The notes under the pieces were generated by a model. The model was given only the letters and a program-made list of their open reading frames with translations. It was not told the DNA's origin and ran no database searches. Positions 53,432 to 63,215 of a DNA stretch of 64,000 nt are shown piece by piece. The stretch's first letter is position 1. Each line of letters starts with the position of its first letter. A program made the position numbers and the translations under genes. The stretch is taken from assembly GCA_902592375.1 (NCBI GenBank), contig CACJEG010000003.1, forward strand, positions 85,327-149,326, read 5' to 3'. Source of the DNA: an uncultured Pelagibacteraceae bacterium. Its GTDB lineage: Bacteria > Pseudomonadota > Alphaproteobacteria > Pelagibacterales > Pelagibacteraceae.

Positions 53432-56400
53432 ATGTATATAACTGAAGTTAGCATTAAAAGACCTGTGGTAGCTTGGGTCATGTCTTTAATATTAATTATT
53501 TTTGGTATTTTTGTCTTTTTAGAATTGCCAGTAAGAGAACTTCCTGATGGTATACAGCCTCCTGTAGTTCAAGTTCAAACTGATTATAAATCTGCTTCAG
53601 CTGAAATTGTTGATGAAGAAATAACTCAAAAATTAGAGGATGTAATTGGTGGAGCAGAAGGTATAAAAAATATTGATTCAAGTTCTCTCAATGGAAGAAG
53701 TAGGATTAATATTCAATTCAACACAGACATTGATTTAGATGATGCTGCTAATGATATTAGGGAAAGAGTTGCAAGAGTTGTAGATAATTTACCAAGTGAG
53801 TCAAACCCTCCACAAATTTTAAAACAGGCAGCAGGTTTTACAACTACAATGTGGGTAGCATTATCATCCCCAACCTGGAATGATCTAGATCTTGGAGATT
53901 ATGCTGAAAGATATCTAATAGATGCATTTTCAAGCGTACCAAACGTAGGTCGAATTTTAGTTGGTGGATTAAGAGAGCTTAGTGTTAGAGTTTGGATAGA
54001 TCCAATAAAATTAGCTGCAAACGATCTTACAATTCAAGAAGTTGAAAGAGCTCTTAGAAATGAGAATATAAATCTTCCAGCAGGAACCTTAGAAGCTAAT
54101 AACAAAGACTTAACTTTAAACATTGATAAATCCTATTCTAATATTGATACTATTAAACAATTGCCACTTAAGAAAAATAAAGAAAAAGTTATTATTTTAT
54201 CCGATGTGGCTAATATAGAGTTTGGACCTGTTTCAGAAAAAACTTTATTTAAAGCACAAAGAAAAAATGCAGTAAATTTAAAAACTGTTGGTATTGGTAT
54301 TTATGCTAAAAGTGGTGCATCAACAGTAGAGCTTTCTAAACAAATAAAAACTAAAATCAAAGAACTTAACAAGTCCTTACCAGATGGATTAAAATTAGAA
54401 ATAGCGTTTAACAGAGCAACGTACATTGGCGCTGCAATAGAAGAAGTATATAAAAGTTTAGTAATTGCATTTGTATTAGTTGTTTTAATTATTTATCTTT
54501 TTTTAGGTAACCTTAAAGCAGTAATAGTTCCTGCAGTTGCTTTACCAGTTAGTCTTATTGGATCATTTCTTGGATTATATATATTTGATCTATCAATTAA
54601 TATTTTTGTATTACTAAGTTTTATTCTAGCAATTGGTATAATCACTGATGACTCTGTGATCATGACAGATGCAATTTATACAAGAATTGAAAACGGTGAA
54701 ACACCATTAGTGGCTGCATACAAAGGTTCTAAACAAATTACATTTGCAATTATTGCAACTACTTTAATTCTTATAGCAGTATTTTTACCTTTAATTTTTA
54801 TTAAAGGAATATCAGGAACTTTATTTCAAGAAACAGCAATAGCCTTATCTTTTTCAATTGTTGTATCTTCTTTTGTCGCATTAACATTATCTCCAATGTT
54901 AGGAAGTAAATTTTTAAACAAAAAAGAAAAAATTAATTTCTTTGTAAAAAAATTCAATAATGGATTCAAATCTTTTACAGGATTTTATGTAAACTCTCTT
55001 AAATATTGGGTGAATAAACAAAAAACTATTTCAATATTTATAATTTTAATTGTTGCTGCCTCAGCTTATTTATTTAGTTTTTCTAAAAAAGAATTGATAC
55101 CAGTTGAAGATAGAGGCGCTTATTTAATTATTGGATCAACTGATGAAGGAAGTTCATTTGAATACACCCAAGAAAAAGCGCAGATAATTGAAGGAAGAAT
55201 ATTAAGATTATTGCAGGCGGAAGATAGTCCATATGCAAGACTAATAATGAGAGTTCCTGGTTTTGGAAGATCTGCAACATCTTATAACAGTTTTATAATT
55301 ATTGCATTGCTTGATGAGTGGAAAAATAGAGAAAAAGGTAGTCAACAAATACTAAGAGAAGCTATCGGACAAGTGGTTTCTGTACCTGAAACTTTTGCAT
55401 TTCCAATTTCTCCACAATCAATAAGAGTATCTAGTTACAATAAGCCTGTTCAAATGGTTATATATGGATCTAGTTACGAAGAATTAGAGGAAATTCAAAA
55501 TAGTGTCTTAAGAGAATTAAGAAAAAATAGTAATATGTCTAGAATTGAAAGCGATTATACAAAAAACAAACCCGAGGTTAAATTAATCACTAATAAAAAT
55601 AGAGCAAATGATTTGGGAGTTTCTACTGAAAATATAGGTAGAACTCTAGAAACTCTTTATGGAGGAAAAAGAGTAACAACTTTTAGTAAAGAAGGAAGAG
55701 AATACCCAATTATTTTACAACAATATTTAGCAGACAGAAGAGATAAAGATGGGTTATCAAAAATTTTTGTTAGATCTGAAACAACTGGTAAACTTGTATC
55801 TGTTGCAAGTTTAGTTGAGTTTAAAGAGAAAGGCACTGCTGAAGCGCTTCCAAGATACAATCGTCAAAGAGCAGTTACAATTTCTGCTGCGCTTGCAGAA
55901 GATTACACTCTAACAGAGGCCATAAAATACCTGGAAGATGTCATGATTAGAGTTGCTCCTCAAAATCAAATCACTTGGAAAGGAAAATCTGAAGAGTTAA
56001 AAGAAACAACAAATGAAATATACTTAATTTTTGCTCTTGCTTTGTTAACTGCTTATTTAGTTATGGCAGCAACATTTAACTCTTTTGTTCATCCATTTAT
56101 TATTATTTTAACAGTTCCACTAGCTGTATTTGGTGGATTAGTATTTATTTTATTTTTAAATAGTTCAGTAAATATTTTCTCTCAAATCGCTTTAATAATA
56201 CTGATTGGTATATCCACAAAGAATAGTATTTTGATTGTAGACTACACAAACCAGATAAGAACTACCGGTGTTAAAATTCAGGACGCTATAATTAAAGCTT
56301 GCCAACTTAGAATTCGACCAATCATAATGACCTCACTTAGTACAATGATAGCAATGCTTCCATTAGTTATTGGAAATATTGGCCCAGGTGCAGGTGAAGG

Positions 56401-56554
56401 CTCTAGATTAGCTGTGGGTTCTACAATTTTAGGAGGAATGATTATTTCAACCTTCTTTACTTTATATGTAACTCCAACAATGTATTTAGCTCTTGCAAAA
56501 AATACTAAGCGAATTGATGCAGTTGATATTGAATTAAAAAAACAGCTAAATTAA
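53432..56554 (+). CDS. RND-family efflux pump (HAE1-type)
   Basis: A 1040-residue inner-membrane proton-driven exporter of the AcrB/MexB family. It starts with SIKRPVVAWVMSLILIIFGIF. The TM4 region has the charged IGIITDDSVIMTD pair (DD) for proton relay near 400. Two large periplasmic loops follow TM1 and TM7. The second half includes QIALIILIGISTKNSILIVDY and MLPLVIGNIGPGAGEGSR. It follows its adaptor by 4 bp, and its end overlaps the convergent transglycosylase gene by 4 bp. The export substrate is unknown. Confidence 0.93.
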   Translation: MYITEVSIKRPVVAWVMSLILIIFGIFVFLELPVRELPDGIQPPVVQVQTDYKSASAEIVDEEITQKLEDVIGGAEGIKNIDSSSLNGRSRINIQFNTDIDLDDAANDIRERVARVVDNLPSESNPPQILKQAAGFTTTMWVALSSPTWNDLDLGDYAERYLIDAFSSVPNVGRILVGGLRELSVRVWIDPIKLAANDLTIQEVERALRNENINLPAGTLEANNKDLTLNIDKSYSNIDTIKQLPLKKNKEKVIILSDVANIEFGPVSEKTLFKAQRKNAVNLKTVGIGIYAKSGASTVELSKQIKTKIKELNKSLPDGLKLEIAFNRATYIGAAIEEVYKSLVIAFVLVVLIIYLFLGNLKAVIVPAVALPVSLIGSFLGLYIFDLSINIFVLLSFILAIGIITDDSVIMTDAIYTRIENGETPLVAAYKGSKQITFAIIATTLILIAVFLPLIFIKGISGTLFQETAIALSFSIVVSSFVALTLSPMLGSKFLNKKEKINFFVKKFNNGFKSFTGFYVNSLKYWVNKQKTISIFIILIVAASAYLFSFSKKELIPVEDRGAYLIIGSTDEGSSFEYTQEKAQIIEGRILRLLQAEDSPYARLIMRVPGFGRSATSYNSFIIIALLDEWKNREKGSQQILREAIGQVVSVPETFAFPISPQSIRVSSYNKPVQMVIYGSSYEELEEIQNSVLRELRKNSNMSRIESDYTKNKPEVKLITNKNRANDLGVSTENIGRTLETLYGGKRVTTFSKEGREYPIILQQYLADRRDKDGLSKIFVRSETTGKLVSVASLVEFKEKGTAEALPRYNRQRAVTISAALAEDYTLTEAIKYLEDVMIRVAPQNQITWKGKSEELKETTNEIYLIFALALLTAYLVMAATFNSFVHPFIIILTVPLAVFGGLVFILFLNSSVNIFSQIALIILIGISTKNSILIVDYTNQIRTTGVKIQDAIIKACQLRIRPIIMTSLSTMIAMLPLVIGNIGPGAGEGSRLAVGSTILGGMIISTFFTLYVTPTMYLALAKNTKRIDAVDIELKKQLN

Positions 56555-57150
56555 AAAATAATATATTTTGACGTTGATAAAGAATTTTTACATTCTGATA
56601 ATTGTTGCTTATAAATATTTGATTGTTTCTCCACTCTTTTGGCTAGATTAATTACTTTTTTATTTTTTTTATAATTTTTATAGTTACCCCACCCTTCATG
56701 ATAAGCAATATACTGCTTGAAAGCATCTTTTTTTGAAACTTTTAAAATTTTTTCAGTTTTATTAGTATACCAACCAATAAAATCTACACTGTCTTTAAAT
56801 CTTGTCCTAGCAGCAAGCTTATTCCCAGTTTCTTCTTTATATTGTTTCCAAGTTCCTTTTACAGCCTGTGAATAGCCGAAAGAACTTGATGGTCTCTTAT
56901 AAGGCACTACTTTAAATAATTTTTGTCTAGGAGGTTTTGCTAACCAATCAAAACTGGATTCCATTTTTATAATTGCAAGCTGTAAATAAACTGGGGTTCC
57001 CCATTTTTTTTCAGCTTTTTTTGCATGTTTATACCACATATATCTTTCAGTAAATATAGAACAACTATCTGCTGTATTTTTTGGAACAGACGAGCAACCT
57101 GAAATAAAAATTATTAAAATAAATAAATAATTAATTTCTAAAATTTTCAT
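56551..57150 (-). CDS. Lytic transglycosylase-like lipoprotein (SLT domain)
   Basis: A 199-residue lipoprotein (signal helix FILIIFISGC with lipidated cysteine at about 19) with a lysozyme-like SLT domain. The catalytic glutamate is in IIKMESSFDW near 62-70, and SSFGYSQAVKGTWKQY near 92-107 is the second motif. YHEGWGNYKNYKK near 150 is the third. It would cut peptidoglycan at the outer-membrane inner face. It overlaps the VanZ-like gene by 20 bp. Confidence 0.85.
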   Translation of the reverse strand: MKILEINYLFILIIFISGCSSVPKNTADSCSIFTERYMWYKHAKKAEKKWGTPVYLQLAIIKMESSFDWLAKPPRQKLFKVVPYKRPSSSFGYSQAVKGTWKQYKEETGNKLAARTRFKDSVDFIGWYTNKTEKILKVSKKDAFKQYIAYHEGWGNYKNYKKNKKVINLAKRVEKQSNIYKQQLSECKNSLSTSKYIIF

Positions 57151-57550
57151 TTTTTTTAAAAAAGTAAAATATAATTATGGCTATAATTACACCCGATAGA
57201 TTTCCGAATAAATCTGAAAATTCAAAACTTCTATTGGGTACAAAGTATTGTAAAACTTCAAGCACAATAGATAAAAATATTAAGTATATACTTAAAATAT
57301 TGAATTGATTACTTTTTCGGTAAGTTAAAAAACCAATAACTGAAAGCACTATATAGGCATACAAATGATTTGTTGAAACAATAAAGTTTGCAGTTATTTG
57401 AGACTGAATTTTACAATCATCATAAACATAACAGCCAAGCAAACTACCTGGAAACAAATACAAAACAATTAAAATCAAATTGCATATATAAAAAATAAAT
57501 TTATATTTCAAAAAATAATTAATCATTAATAATATAGTTTTATTTATCAA
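57131..57550 (-). CDS. VanZ-like membrane protein
   Basis: A 139-residue membrane protein with four helices. The end LEVLQYFVPNRSFEFSDLFGNLSGVIIA matches the VanZ family pattern (E..Q...P.R..D...N..G). The function is unresolved outside glycopeptide resistance. The start is ambiguous (57550 or 57526). It overlaps the downstream transglycosylase gene by 20 bp, which suggests cotranscription. Confidence 0.75.
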   Translation of the reverse strand: MINKTILLMINYFLKYKFIFYICNLILIVLYLFPGSLLGCYVYDDCKIQSQITANFIVSTNHLYAYIVLSVIGFLTYRKSNQFNILSIYLIFLSIVLEVLQYFVPNRSFEFSDLFGNLSGVIIAIIIFYFFKKNENFRN

Positions 57551-57571
57551 ATTGATTTAAAAGATAAACAA

Positions 57572-58279
57572 ATGAGTTATTTAATTTTAATAAGACATGG
57601 TCAAAGTGTATGGAACCTTGAAAAGAAATTTACTGGATGGGTCGATGTCGATCTAACTGAAGATGGAAAATCAGAGGCAAAAAAAGCTGGTGTATTAATA
57701 AAACGAGAAAAAATTGAGATTAATCTGTATTACTCGTCTTTTCAATTAAGAGCTAAAAATACTTTAAAAATTATACAGGAAGAATTACAAGATTTTAAAA
57801 AAGTTAAGAGTGCCTGGGAATTAAATGAAAGACATTACGGAGCTCTTACAGGATTAAATAAAGATGAAATGAAAGTAAAACTTGGAGAAGAAAAAGTTCA
57901 TCAATTTAGACGTTCCTGGGATCTTAGACCTGACCCCTTAGATAAAAAAAATCCATTTCATCCGCTAAATATTGAAACTTATAAAGAAATTCCTTTAGAA
58001 AATATTCCTGACACTGAGTCACTAAAAGATACATATGAAAGAGTAATAAAATTTTATAGCAAAGAGATAGAATACAAAACAAGTGAAAATATTCTCATTT
58101 CTGCTCATGGAAACTCCATTAGAGCTCTTTGCAAATATTTGTTTAATTTAAATAACAATGAGATATCTAAACTTGAAATTCCAACAGGAAACCCGCTTTT
58201 AATTGAATTAGAAAACAGCAAAATTTCTAATTGCAAATATCTTGATCAAGATAGAGCTAAAGATCTTTTAGTTTTTTAA
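57572..58279 (+). CDS. gpmA: 2,3-bisphosphoglycerate-dependent phosphoglycerate mutase
   Basis: Interconverts 3- and 2-phosphoglycerate in the cytosol. The phospho-acceptor histidine is in LIRHGQSVWNLEKKFTGW near residue 8. ELNERHYGALTGLNKDE near 89 carries the catalytic glutamate, and the second histidine is in ISAHGNSIRAL near 177. The length of 235 is slightly shorter than in E. coli (250). It overlaps the convergent nucleotidyltransferase gene by 23 bp at its stop. Assignment is certain. Confidence 0.95.
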   Translation: MSYLILIRHGQSVWNLEKKFTGWVDVDLTEDGKSEAKKAGVLIKREKIEINLYYSSFQLRAKNTLKIIQEELQDFKKVKSAWELNERHYGALTGLNKDEMKVKLGEEKVHQFRRSWDLRPDPLDKKNPFHPLNIETYKEIPLENIPDTESLKDTYERVIKFYSKEIEYKTSENILISAHGNSIRALCKYLFNLNNNEISKLEIPTGNPLLIELENSKISNCKYLDQDRAKDLLVF

Positions 58280-58946
58280 AAATATCCAGATTAGTTAAAT
58301 GATAAAATTTTTTTTGGCTTTCGTAACCAAATAACTTTTTTTGGTCTAATAAATTATTCCAAATTTCCAAAATTGAATAATTTTCTATTTTCTCTTTAAT
58401 AAATAATTTTTTATTAATTATTTGACACCCAATGTAAATAAATTCTTTTTCAACCTCTTTATTAATTAAATTATTTTTTAAATTAAAATCTCCCTTTAAC
58501 TTTTTATCAAAACTAAATCTTTTGTTTACCAAAAGAAGAATGTTTTCTAATTTTTCAGAAAAATACATTTTTTCCATTTTTAATATCTCATCTTTATAGT
58601 CATTACTCCAAATTGTATCTGGATTAAAAATTATAAAATCCTTTTCATGAGAGTCTTTAATCATATTTTGAATACCTCCACCTGTATCTAAAATATCCTC
58701 ACCATCTTCAATTATTTTGATATCAATATTGAAATTTTTATTTTTTAAAAAAACTGAAAATTGATCCTTTAAATAAAAAGTATTTATTAAGATTTTTTGA
58801 ATACCTAGTTTTTCGATTAAATTAATACATCTCTCTAGCATACTTACATCTTTAATCTCTAATAAGGGCTTAGGAGTATTTAAAGTAATTGGGTTTAATC
58901 TCTTACCAAAACCTGCACATAAAATTAAAGCTGTATTTATTTTCAC
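58257..58946 (-). CDS. murU: Nucleotidyltransferase, MurU-type
   Basis: A 229-residue sugar-1-phosphate nucleotidyltransferase, probably making UDP-MurNAc from MurNAc-1-phosphate. The N-terminal LILCAGFGKRLNPITLNTPKPLLEI is the canonical nucleotide-binding segment, and EDGEDILDTGGGIQNMI carries the acceptor-binding DTGGG. It follows amgK by 4 bp, the same order as in known AmgK-MurU cell-wall recycling pairs. It is the last gene of the leftward chvI run. Confidence 0.85.
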   Translation of the reverse strand: MKINTALILCAGFGKRLNPITLNTPKPLLEIKDVSMLERCINLIEKLGIQKILINTFYLKDQFSVFLKNKNFNIDIKIIEDGEDILDTGGGIQNMIKDSHEKDFIIFNPDTIWSNDYKDEILKMEKMYFSEKLENILLLVNKRFSFDKKLKGDFNLKNNLINKEVEKEFIYIGCQIINKKLFIKEKIENYSILEIWNNLLDQKKLFGYESQKKFYHLTNLDIFKKLKDL

Positions 58947-58950
58947 AACT

Positions 58951-59898
58951 TTACCTTATATATTTTGGAAAATTATTTTTTAATAGCAACATCAAATTAT
59001 TGAATTCATTTTGCTCTTTAATTCTATGATTAATCATTTCCCAAGCGTATGGAATTAATTTTAAATATTTTTTTTTATTTTCTCTAATAGCTAAACGCAT
59101 AAATATACCGATTATTTTTAAATTTCTTAAAACAGATAATATTTCAAAATCTTTTTTAAATTTTTTCAAATCAATTTTTCTATTTGTTTTGATGTAAAAC
59201 TTAAATACTTTTTCTTTTAATTGATTAGATGTTTTTAATCTTACGTCGTCAATTAAGGATGCTAAATCGTAAGCTCTATTGCCAATTAGTGCATCTTGAC
59301 TATCTATTACTGCAATTTTTTTGTTGTGATACATTAAATTTGAAACATGAAAATCTCTATGAACAAATGTAACATTTTTATAATTTAATTTTGATAATAA
59401 CTTCTTTATCTCTAATCTAAATTTTTTTTTAAATTGAATACTTTTGGATTTTGACAATATCTTTGGTGCATACCAATCATAAAAAAGTTTAGTTTCATCA
59501 AACAAAATTTTGTTATTATATTCTTGAACTTTATATAATTTGTTTTTAAAATTTTTTACTTTTTTATCTTTTATTAATTGTATTTTATTTAAAATTTTTA
59601 TTATCTTTTTAAAAATGATATATTTATTATTATTTTTGTTTTTTAAAATTTGAAACAAAGTTTGATCTCCAAAGTCATTTATTTCTATATAATTATTAAT
59701 GTAATTTTCACTTAATAGAATTGGTGCTAGAATTTTATTTTTAATTAAAATTTTATTTATTGCATCGTAAATCAAAAGATTTTTTAACTTTTCTTTCTTT
59801 GATACTACAATAATAGATTTATTTTTTCTGTTTCTATAAAATTCTCTTAAAGACGCGTCACCTTTTATTTTTTTCAATTTTGCTACGCTTTTCATCAA
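58951..59898 (-). CDS. amgK: AmgK-like anomeric MurNAc/GlcNAc kinase (aminoglycoside phosphotransferase fold)
   Basis: A 315-residue sugar kinase of the aminoglycoside phosphotransferase fold. The catalytic loop is FVHRDFHVSNLMYH near 188-201, and VIDSQDALIGNRAYDLASLID near 207-227 holds the metal site (DSQDA). It would phosphorylate recycled MurNAc at C1, bypassing de novo UDP-MurNAc synthesis. The adjoining tsaE (13 bp) and murU (4 bp) match the alphaproteobacterial tsaE-amgK-murU order. The kinase substrate is inferred from that order. Confidence 0.82.
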   Translation of the reverse strand: MMKSVAKLKKIKGDASLREFYRNRKNKSIIVVSKKEKLKNLLIYDAINKILIKNKILAPILLSENYINNYIEINDFGDQTLFQILKNKNNNKYIIFKKIIKILNKIQLIKDKKVKNFKNKLYKVQEYNNKILFDETKLFYDWYAPKILSKSKSIQFKKKFRLEIKKLLSKLNYKNVTFVHRDFHVSNLMYHNKKIAVIDSQDALIGNRAYDLASLIDDVRLKTSNQLKEKVFKFYIKTNRKIDLKKFKKDFEILSVLRNLKIIGIFMRLAIRENKKKYLKLIPYAWEMINHRIKEQNEFNNLMLLLKNNFPKYIR

Positions 59899-59911
59899 AA
59901 TAATTTTTAAT

Positions 59912-60361
59912 TTAAACTTTTATATCTACAGTTCTATCATTTAATTGATTTAAATAATTAAATGTTAAAGTTATAAATTTTATATCTTGTTTATCAGTAA
60001 TTAATTGTGGCCATTCTATAAGTGTTATTAATTTATTATCTTTTTCAAAAATATCTAAATTATTGATATCTTCTTTTCTATTAATTCTAAATAAATCATA
60101 ATGTTTTATTCTTATATCTTTCACCTGATACTCATTTAATAAACTAAAAGTAGGGCTTGTAATTTCTGTTTGTGTTAAATTACTTATTTTTTGATACTCA
60201 TTTATAAAATATTTAACAAAAGTTGTTTTACCAACGCCCATCTCTCCATATAAAAAAACAAACTCTCCACCTTTAAGATATTTTGTAAATTCTTTAGCTA
60301 ATTCTTTGGTTAACTTCTCTGAGGTGATATCGATTGTGCTATCTTTAATAGCGATAGGCAT
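59912..60361 (-). CDS. tsaE: tRNA threonylcarbamoyladenosine biosynthesis ATPase
   Basis: A 149-residue P-loop ATPase, partner of TsaB/TsaD in t6A modification of ANN-decoding tRNAs. The Walker A is [15 protein letters not shown] near 39-46. [12 protein letters not shown] and the HYDLFRIN motif are diagnostic, and the C-terminal ITLIEWPQ holds the conserved tryptophan region. I prefer the ATG at 60361 (MPIAIKDS) to the track start at 60391, which would overlap ahcY by 47 bp. Even this start overlaps the ahcY end by 17 bp. Confidence 0.92.
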   Translation of the reverse strand: MPIAIKDSTIDITSEKLTKELAKEFTKYLKGGEFVFLYGEMGVGKTTFVKYFINEYQKISNLTQTEITSPTFSLLNEYQVKDIRIKHYDLFRINRKEDINNLDIFEKDNKLITLIEWPQLITDKQDIKFITLTFNYLNQLNDRTVDIKV

Positions 60362-61631
60362 CTGGTTTGAAAGGACCTTCTGTTCCAACACTTATATAGT
60401 CTGCTTGCTCTTTTGATAATTTTGTTAGTTTTGCTCCAACCTTTTTTAAATGCAGAGTTGCTACTTTTTCATCCAAATGTTTTGGAAGTACGTAAACTTT
60501 ATTTTCATAATTTTTATGATTATGCCAAAGCTCTATTTGAGCAATTACTTGATTAGTAAATGATGCACTCATTACAAAACTTGGATGTCCAGTTGCACAG
60601 CCAAGATTAACTAATCTTCCTTCAGCTAAAAGAATAATTCTTTTACCACTTGGCAGCTCTATTTCATGCACTTGGGGTTTTACTTCAGTCCACTTATAAT
60701 TTCTAAGAGCTTCAACTTGTATTTCATTATCAAAGTGACCAATATTACATAAGATAGCTCTGTCCTTCATATCTCTCATATGATCTGCAGTAACAATGTC
60801 TTTGTTACCTGTTGCTGTTACAACGATATCTGCTCTACTTATAGCCTCCTCCATTAATACCACTTCATAACCTTCCATTGCAGCCTGAAGAGCACATATT
60901 GGATCTGCTTCTGTAACTAAAACTCTAGCTCCACTTTGTCTTAAAGATGCAGCACTTCCTTTTCCAACGTCTCCAAAACCAGCAACAATAGCAATTTTTC
61001 CAGACATCATTACATCAGTAGCTCTTCTGATGCCGTCTACTAAACTTTCTCTACATCCATATAAGTTATCAAATTTTGATTTTGTGACGGAGTCATTCAC
61101 GTTTATTGCTGGAACTAAAAGCGATTTATCATTTTCCATTTTATTTAATGCTTTAATCCCAGTGGTAGTCTCTTCTGAAACGCCTTTAATATCATTCATT
61201 AAATCTTGATATTCATTGTGCATGATAGCTGTTAAATCACCACCGTCATCTAATAACATGTTAGGTTTCCAGTCAGGTTTTCCAACTATAGTTTGTTTAA
61301 TGCACCATAAATATTCCTCTTCTGTTTCACCTTTCCAGGCATAAACAGGAATCCCAGCCTTTGCAATTGCAGCAGCTGCATGATCTTGAGTTGAAAAAAT
61401 ATTACATGAAGACCAACGAACTTCAGCGCCTAATGCAACTAAGGTTTCGATTAGTACAGCCGTTTGAATTGTCATATGAAGACATCCAATAATTCTTGCG
61501 CCCTTTAATGGTTTTTCCTTAGAATACTCTTCTCTTAATGCCATTAAACCAGGCATTTCACTTTCAGCTATTGATATTTCTTTCCTACCAAAATCTGCTT
61601 GGGATATATCTTTTACTTTATAATCTTCCAT
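60345..61631 (-). CDS. ahcY: S-adenosylhomocysteine hydrolase
   Basis: Cleaves S-adenosylhomocysteine to homocysteine and adenosine, keeping methyltransferases active. It has the NAD-binding [14 protein letters not shown] near 223-236 and the substrate-site [14 protein letters not shown] near 79. The C-terminus ends in FKPDAYRY as in the family. At 428 residues it is the short form. Its adenosine product can feed purine metabolism, for which much of this window codes. It lies 42 bp downstream of chvG on the same strand. Confidence 0.97.
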   Translation of the reverse strand: MEDYKVKDISQADFGRKEISIAESEMPGLMALREEYSKEKPLKGARIIGCLHMTIQTAVLIETLVALGAEVRWSSCNIFSTQDHAAAAIAKAGIPVYAWKGETEEEYLWCIKQTIVGKPDWKPNMLLDDGGDLTAIMHNEYQDLMNDIKGVSEETTTGIKALNKMENDKSLLVPAINVNDSVTKSKFDNLYGCRESLVDGIRRATDVMMSGKIAIVAGFGDVGKGSAASLRQSGARVLVTEADPICALQAAMEGYEVVLMEEAISRADIVVTATGNKDIVTADHMRDMKDRAILCNIGHFDNEIQVEALRNYKWTEVKPQVHEIELPSGKRIILLAEGRLVNLGCATGHPSFVMSASFTNQVIAQIELWHNHKNYENKVYVLPKHLDEKVATLHLKKVGAKLTKLSKEQADYISVGTEGPFKPDAYRY

Positions 61632-61638
61632 AGCAAGC

Positions 61639-61666
61639 TTTATACATATAAGATTTTATTTATCAA
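61639..61666 (-). promoter_or_regulatory. Candidate promoter for ahcY
   Basis: On the minus strand, TTGATA (61666-61661), a 16-bp spacer and TATAAA (61644-61639) each differ from the -35/-10 consensus at one position. The -10 box ends only 7 bp before the ATG, so transcription from it would give an almost leaderless mRNA. That is a reason for caution. I see no SAM or SAH riboswitch in the 42-bp gap. Confidence 0.35.
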
Positions 61667-61673
61667 CATAAGA

Positions 61674-63215
61674 TTAAATATTGGGAAATCTTATTTCAAT
61701 CATAGCTCCTTCTTTATCAGTACGATTGGATGCTACAATTTCACCATCATGAAGTTCAACCAAATTTTTAACTATGTTTAAACCTAGACCTGAATGCTCT
61801 CCAAATTTTTCAGGCCTATTACTATAAAATCTTTTAAATATTCTTGATGTGTCTTTTTCTTTAAATCCTTGGCCTTCATCAATAATTTTGATTGATATTT
61901 GATTTTTTCCATTAATAGAAACATCAACAAAAACATTACCACCATCTTTACTAAACGATATTGAATTATCTAATAAATTTGCAATGATTTGTTCAATTCT
62001 ATTTTCTATACCATTTATTAAATATTTATCTTTTCCATCATTTTTATATTCAATTTTTATTCCTTTTTTCATTTGATGAATATTATTATAATCATCAACA
62101 ACAGATTGAATAATAGGTTCAATGTTAATTCTTTTCATTTGTTCTTTACTTAAAGCAACTTCATCTTTTAACATTTGTGAATAATCAGTAATTAATCTTT
62201 CTATTCTTTGTACATCGTGACTTAGTATATTTAATAGTCTATTTCTTTGGTCGTCATCATTTGTATCTTGCAAAATTTCTGAAGCACTTTTTAAAGATGC
62301 TAATGGATTTCTAATCTCATGAACCAAATCTGTCGAAAAGTTTTCTGCATGCGTAACTCTATTTTGAAGCTCTTTTGTCATATCCTCTAAAGAATTTGAT
62401 AAAAGTCCCAATTCATCATTTCTTTTTTTAAGATTTTCAATACCTGGTTTAGCTTGACTTTTTTCTTTAATACGAATTGTGTATGCAACAAGATTTTGTA
62501 TTGGTTTAATAAAATATCTGCTTAACACAAAAGAAAAAATTAATATTACAAATCCTACTGATATAGCTGTTCTTATTACAAATGCTTTTCTCTCATCTAT
62601 TGCTGTCTTTATTTCATTAGCGTTTTCTGTAATAGCTACATAACCAAGATTTATCTCATTCTTTGTAACATTCTTAATAGTTGTTACATTAAATTGATTA
62701 AAATCTTCTTGCGTAAATGTGTAAGGAACCCCCAAATTTTCAGAACTAGAATAATTTTTTAATATATCTTTGAATGAAACAGGTTTTTTTTCATCAATTT
62801 TTATATTTTTTTCCTCAATAGTTTTTTCTATTGCCTCATTATCTAAACTTTCAAATTCAATTCTATCAAGCCTTGTAGAGAATGATCTTGGATCAAGATC
62901 TAAAGTATCAGTGTCACCAATAAGGTTAAGTTGATCATCAAAAAATATTACTCTATCTAAATTTTGAAAAATAAACCTTGTAGAAAATAAAAATCTTCTA
63001 ATATCTTCAGATTGGAATTTTACATCTAGTCTTAAAATATTATCAATGGTGTTGTTAATGATGTTTGTGTGATTTTGAGATTTTTTTTTTATTAAACTTG
63101 GCTGAATATTATTTAGATATATGAATGTAAATAGTCCAATAATTGTAAAAATTACAAAATTTATAAATAAAAATTTTTTTAATATAGAAAGAGTTTTTAA
63201 GTATTTACTAAACAT
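61674..63215 (-). CDS. chvG: ChvG-like sensor histidine kinase
   Basis: A 513-residue inner-membrane sensor kinase paired with ChvI. A membrane helix (about 16-32), a periplasmic sensor region of about 170 residues, and a second helix (about 210-230) are followed by a HAMP domain. The phospho-accepting histidine is in LVHEIRNPLASLKS near 295-308. ATP-site motifs are IIANLLDNSISFS (N box), DEGQGFKEKD (G1) and SGLGLNIVKNL (G2). ChvG-ChvI governs the envelope and acid response in rhizobia; here its regulon is unknown. It shares one base with chvI. Confidence 0.9.
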   Translation of the reverse strand: MFSKYLKTLSILKKFLFINFVIFTIIGLFTFIYLNNIQPSLIKKKSQNHTNIINNTIDNILRLDVKFQSEDIRRFLFSTRFIFQNLDRVIFFDDQLNLIGDTDTLDLDPRSFSTRLDRIEFESLDNEAIEKTIEEKNIKIDEKKPVSFKDILKNYSSSENLGVPYTFTQEDFNQFNVTTIKNVTKNEINLGYVAITENANEIKTAIDERKAFVIRTAISVGFVILIFSFVLSRYFIKPIQNLVAYTIRIKEKSQAKPGIENLKKRNDELGLLSNSLEDMTKELQNRVTHAENFSTDLVHEIRNPLASLKSASEILQDTNDDDQRNRLLNILSHDVQRIERLITDYSQMLKDEVALSKEQMKRINIEPIIQSVVDDYNNIHQMKKGIKIEYKNDGKDKYLINGIENRIEQIIANLLDNSISFSKDGGNVFVDVSINGKNQISIKIIDEGQGFKEKDTSRIFKRFYSNRPEKFGEHSGLGLNIVKNLVELHDGEIVASNRTDKEGAMIEIRFPNI

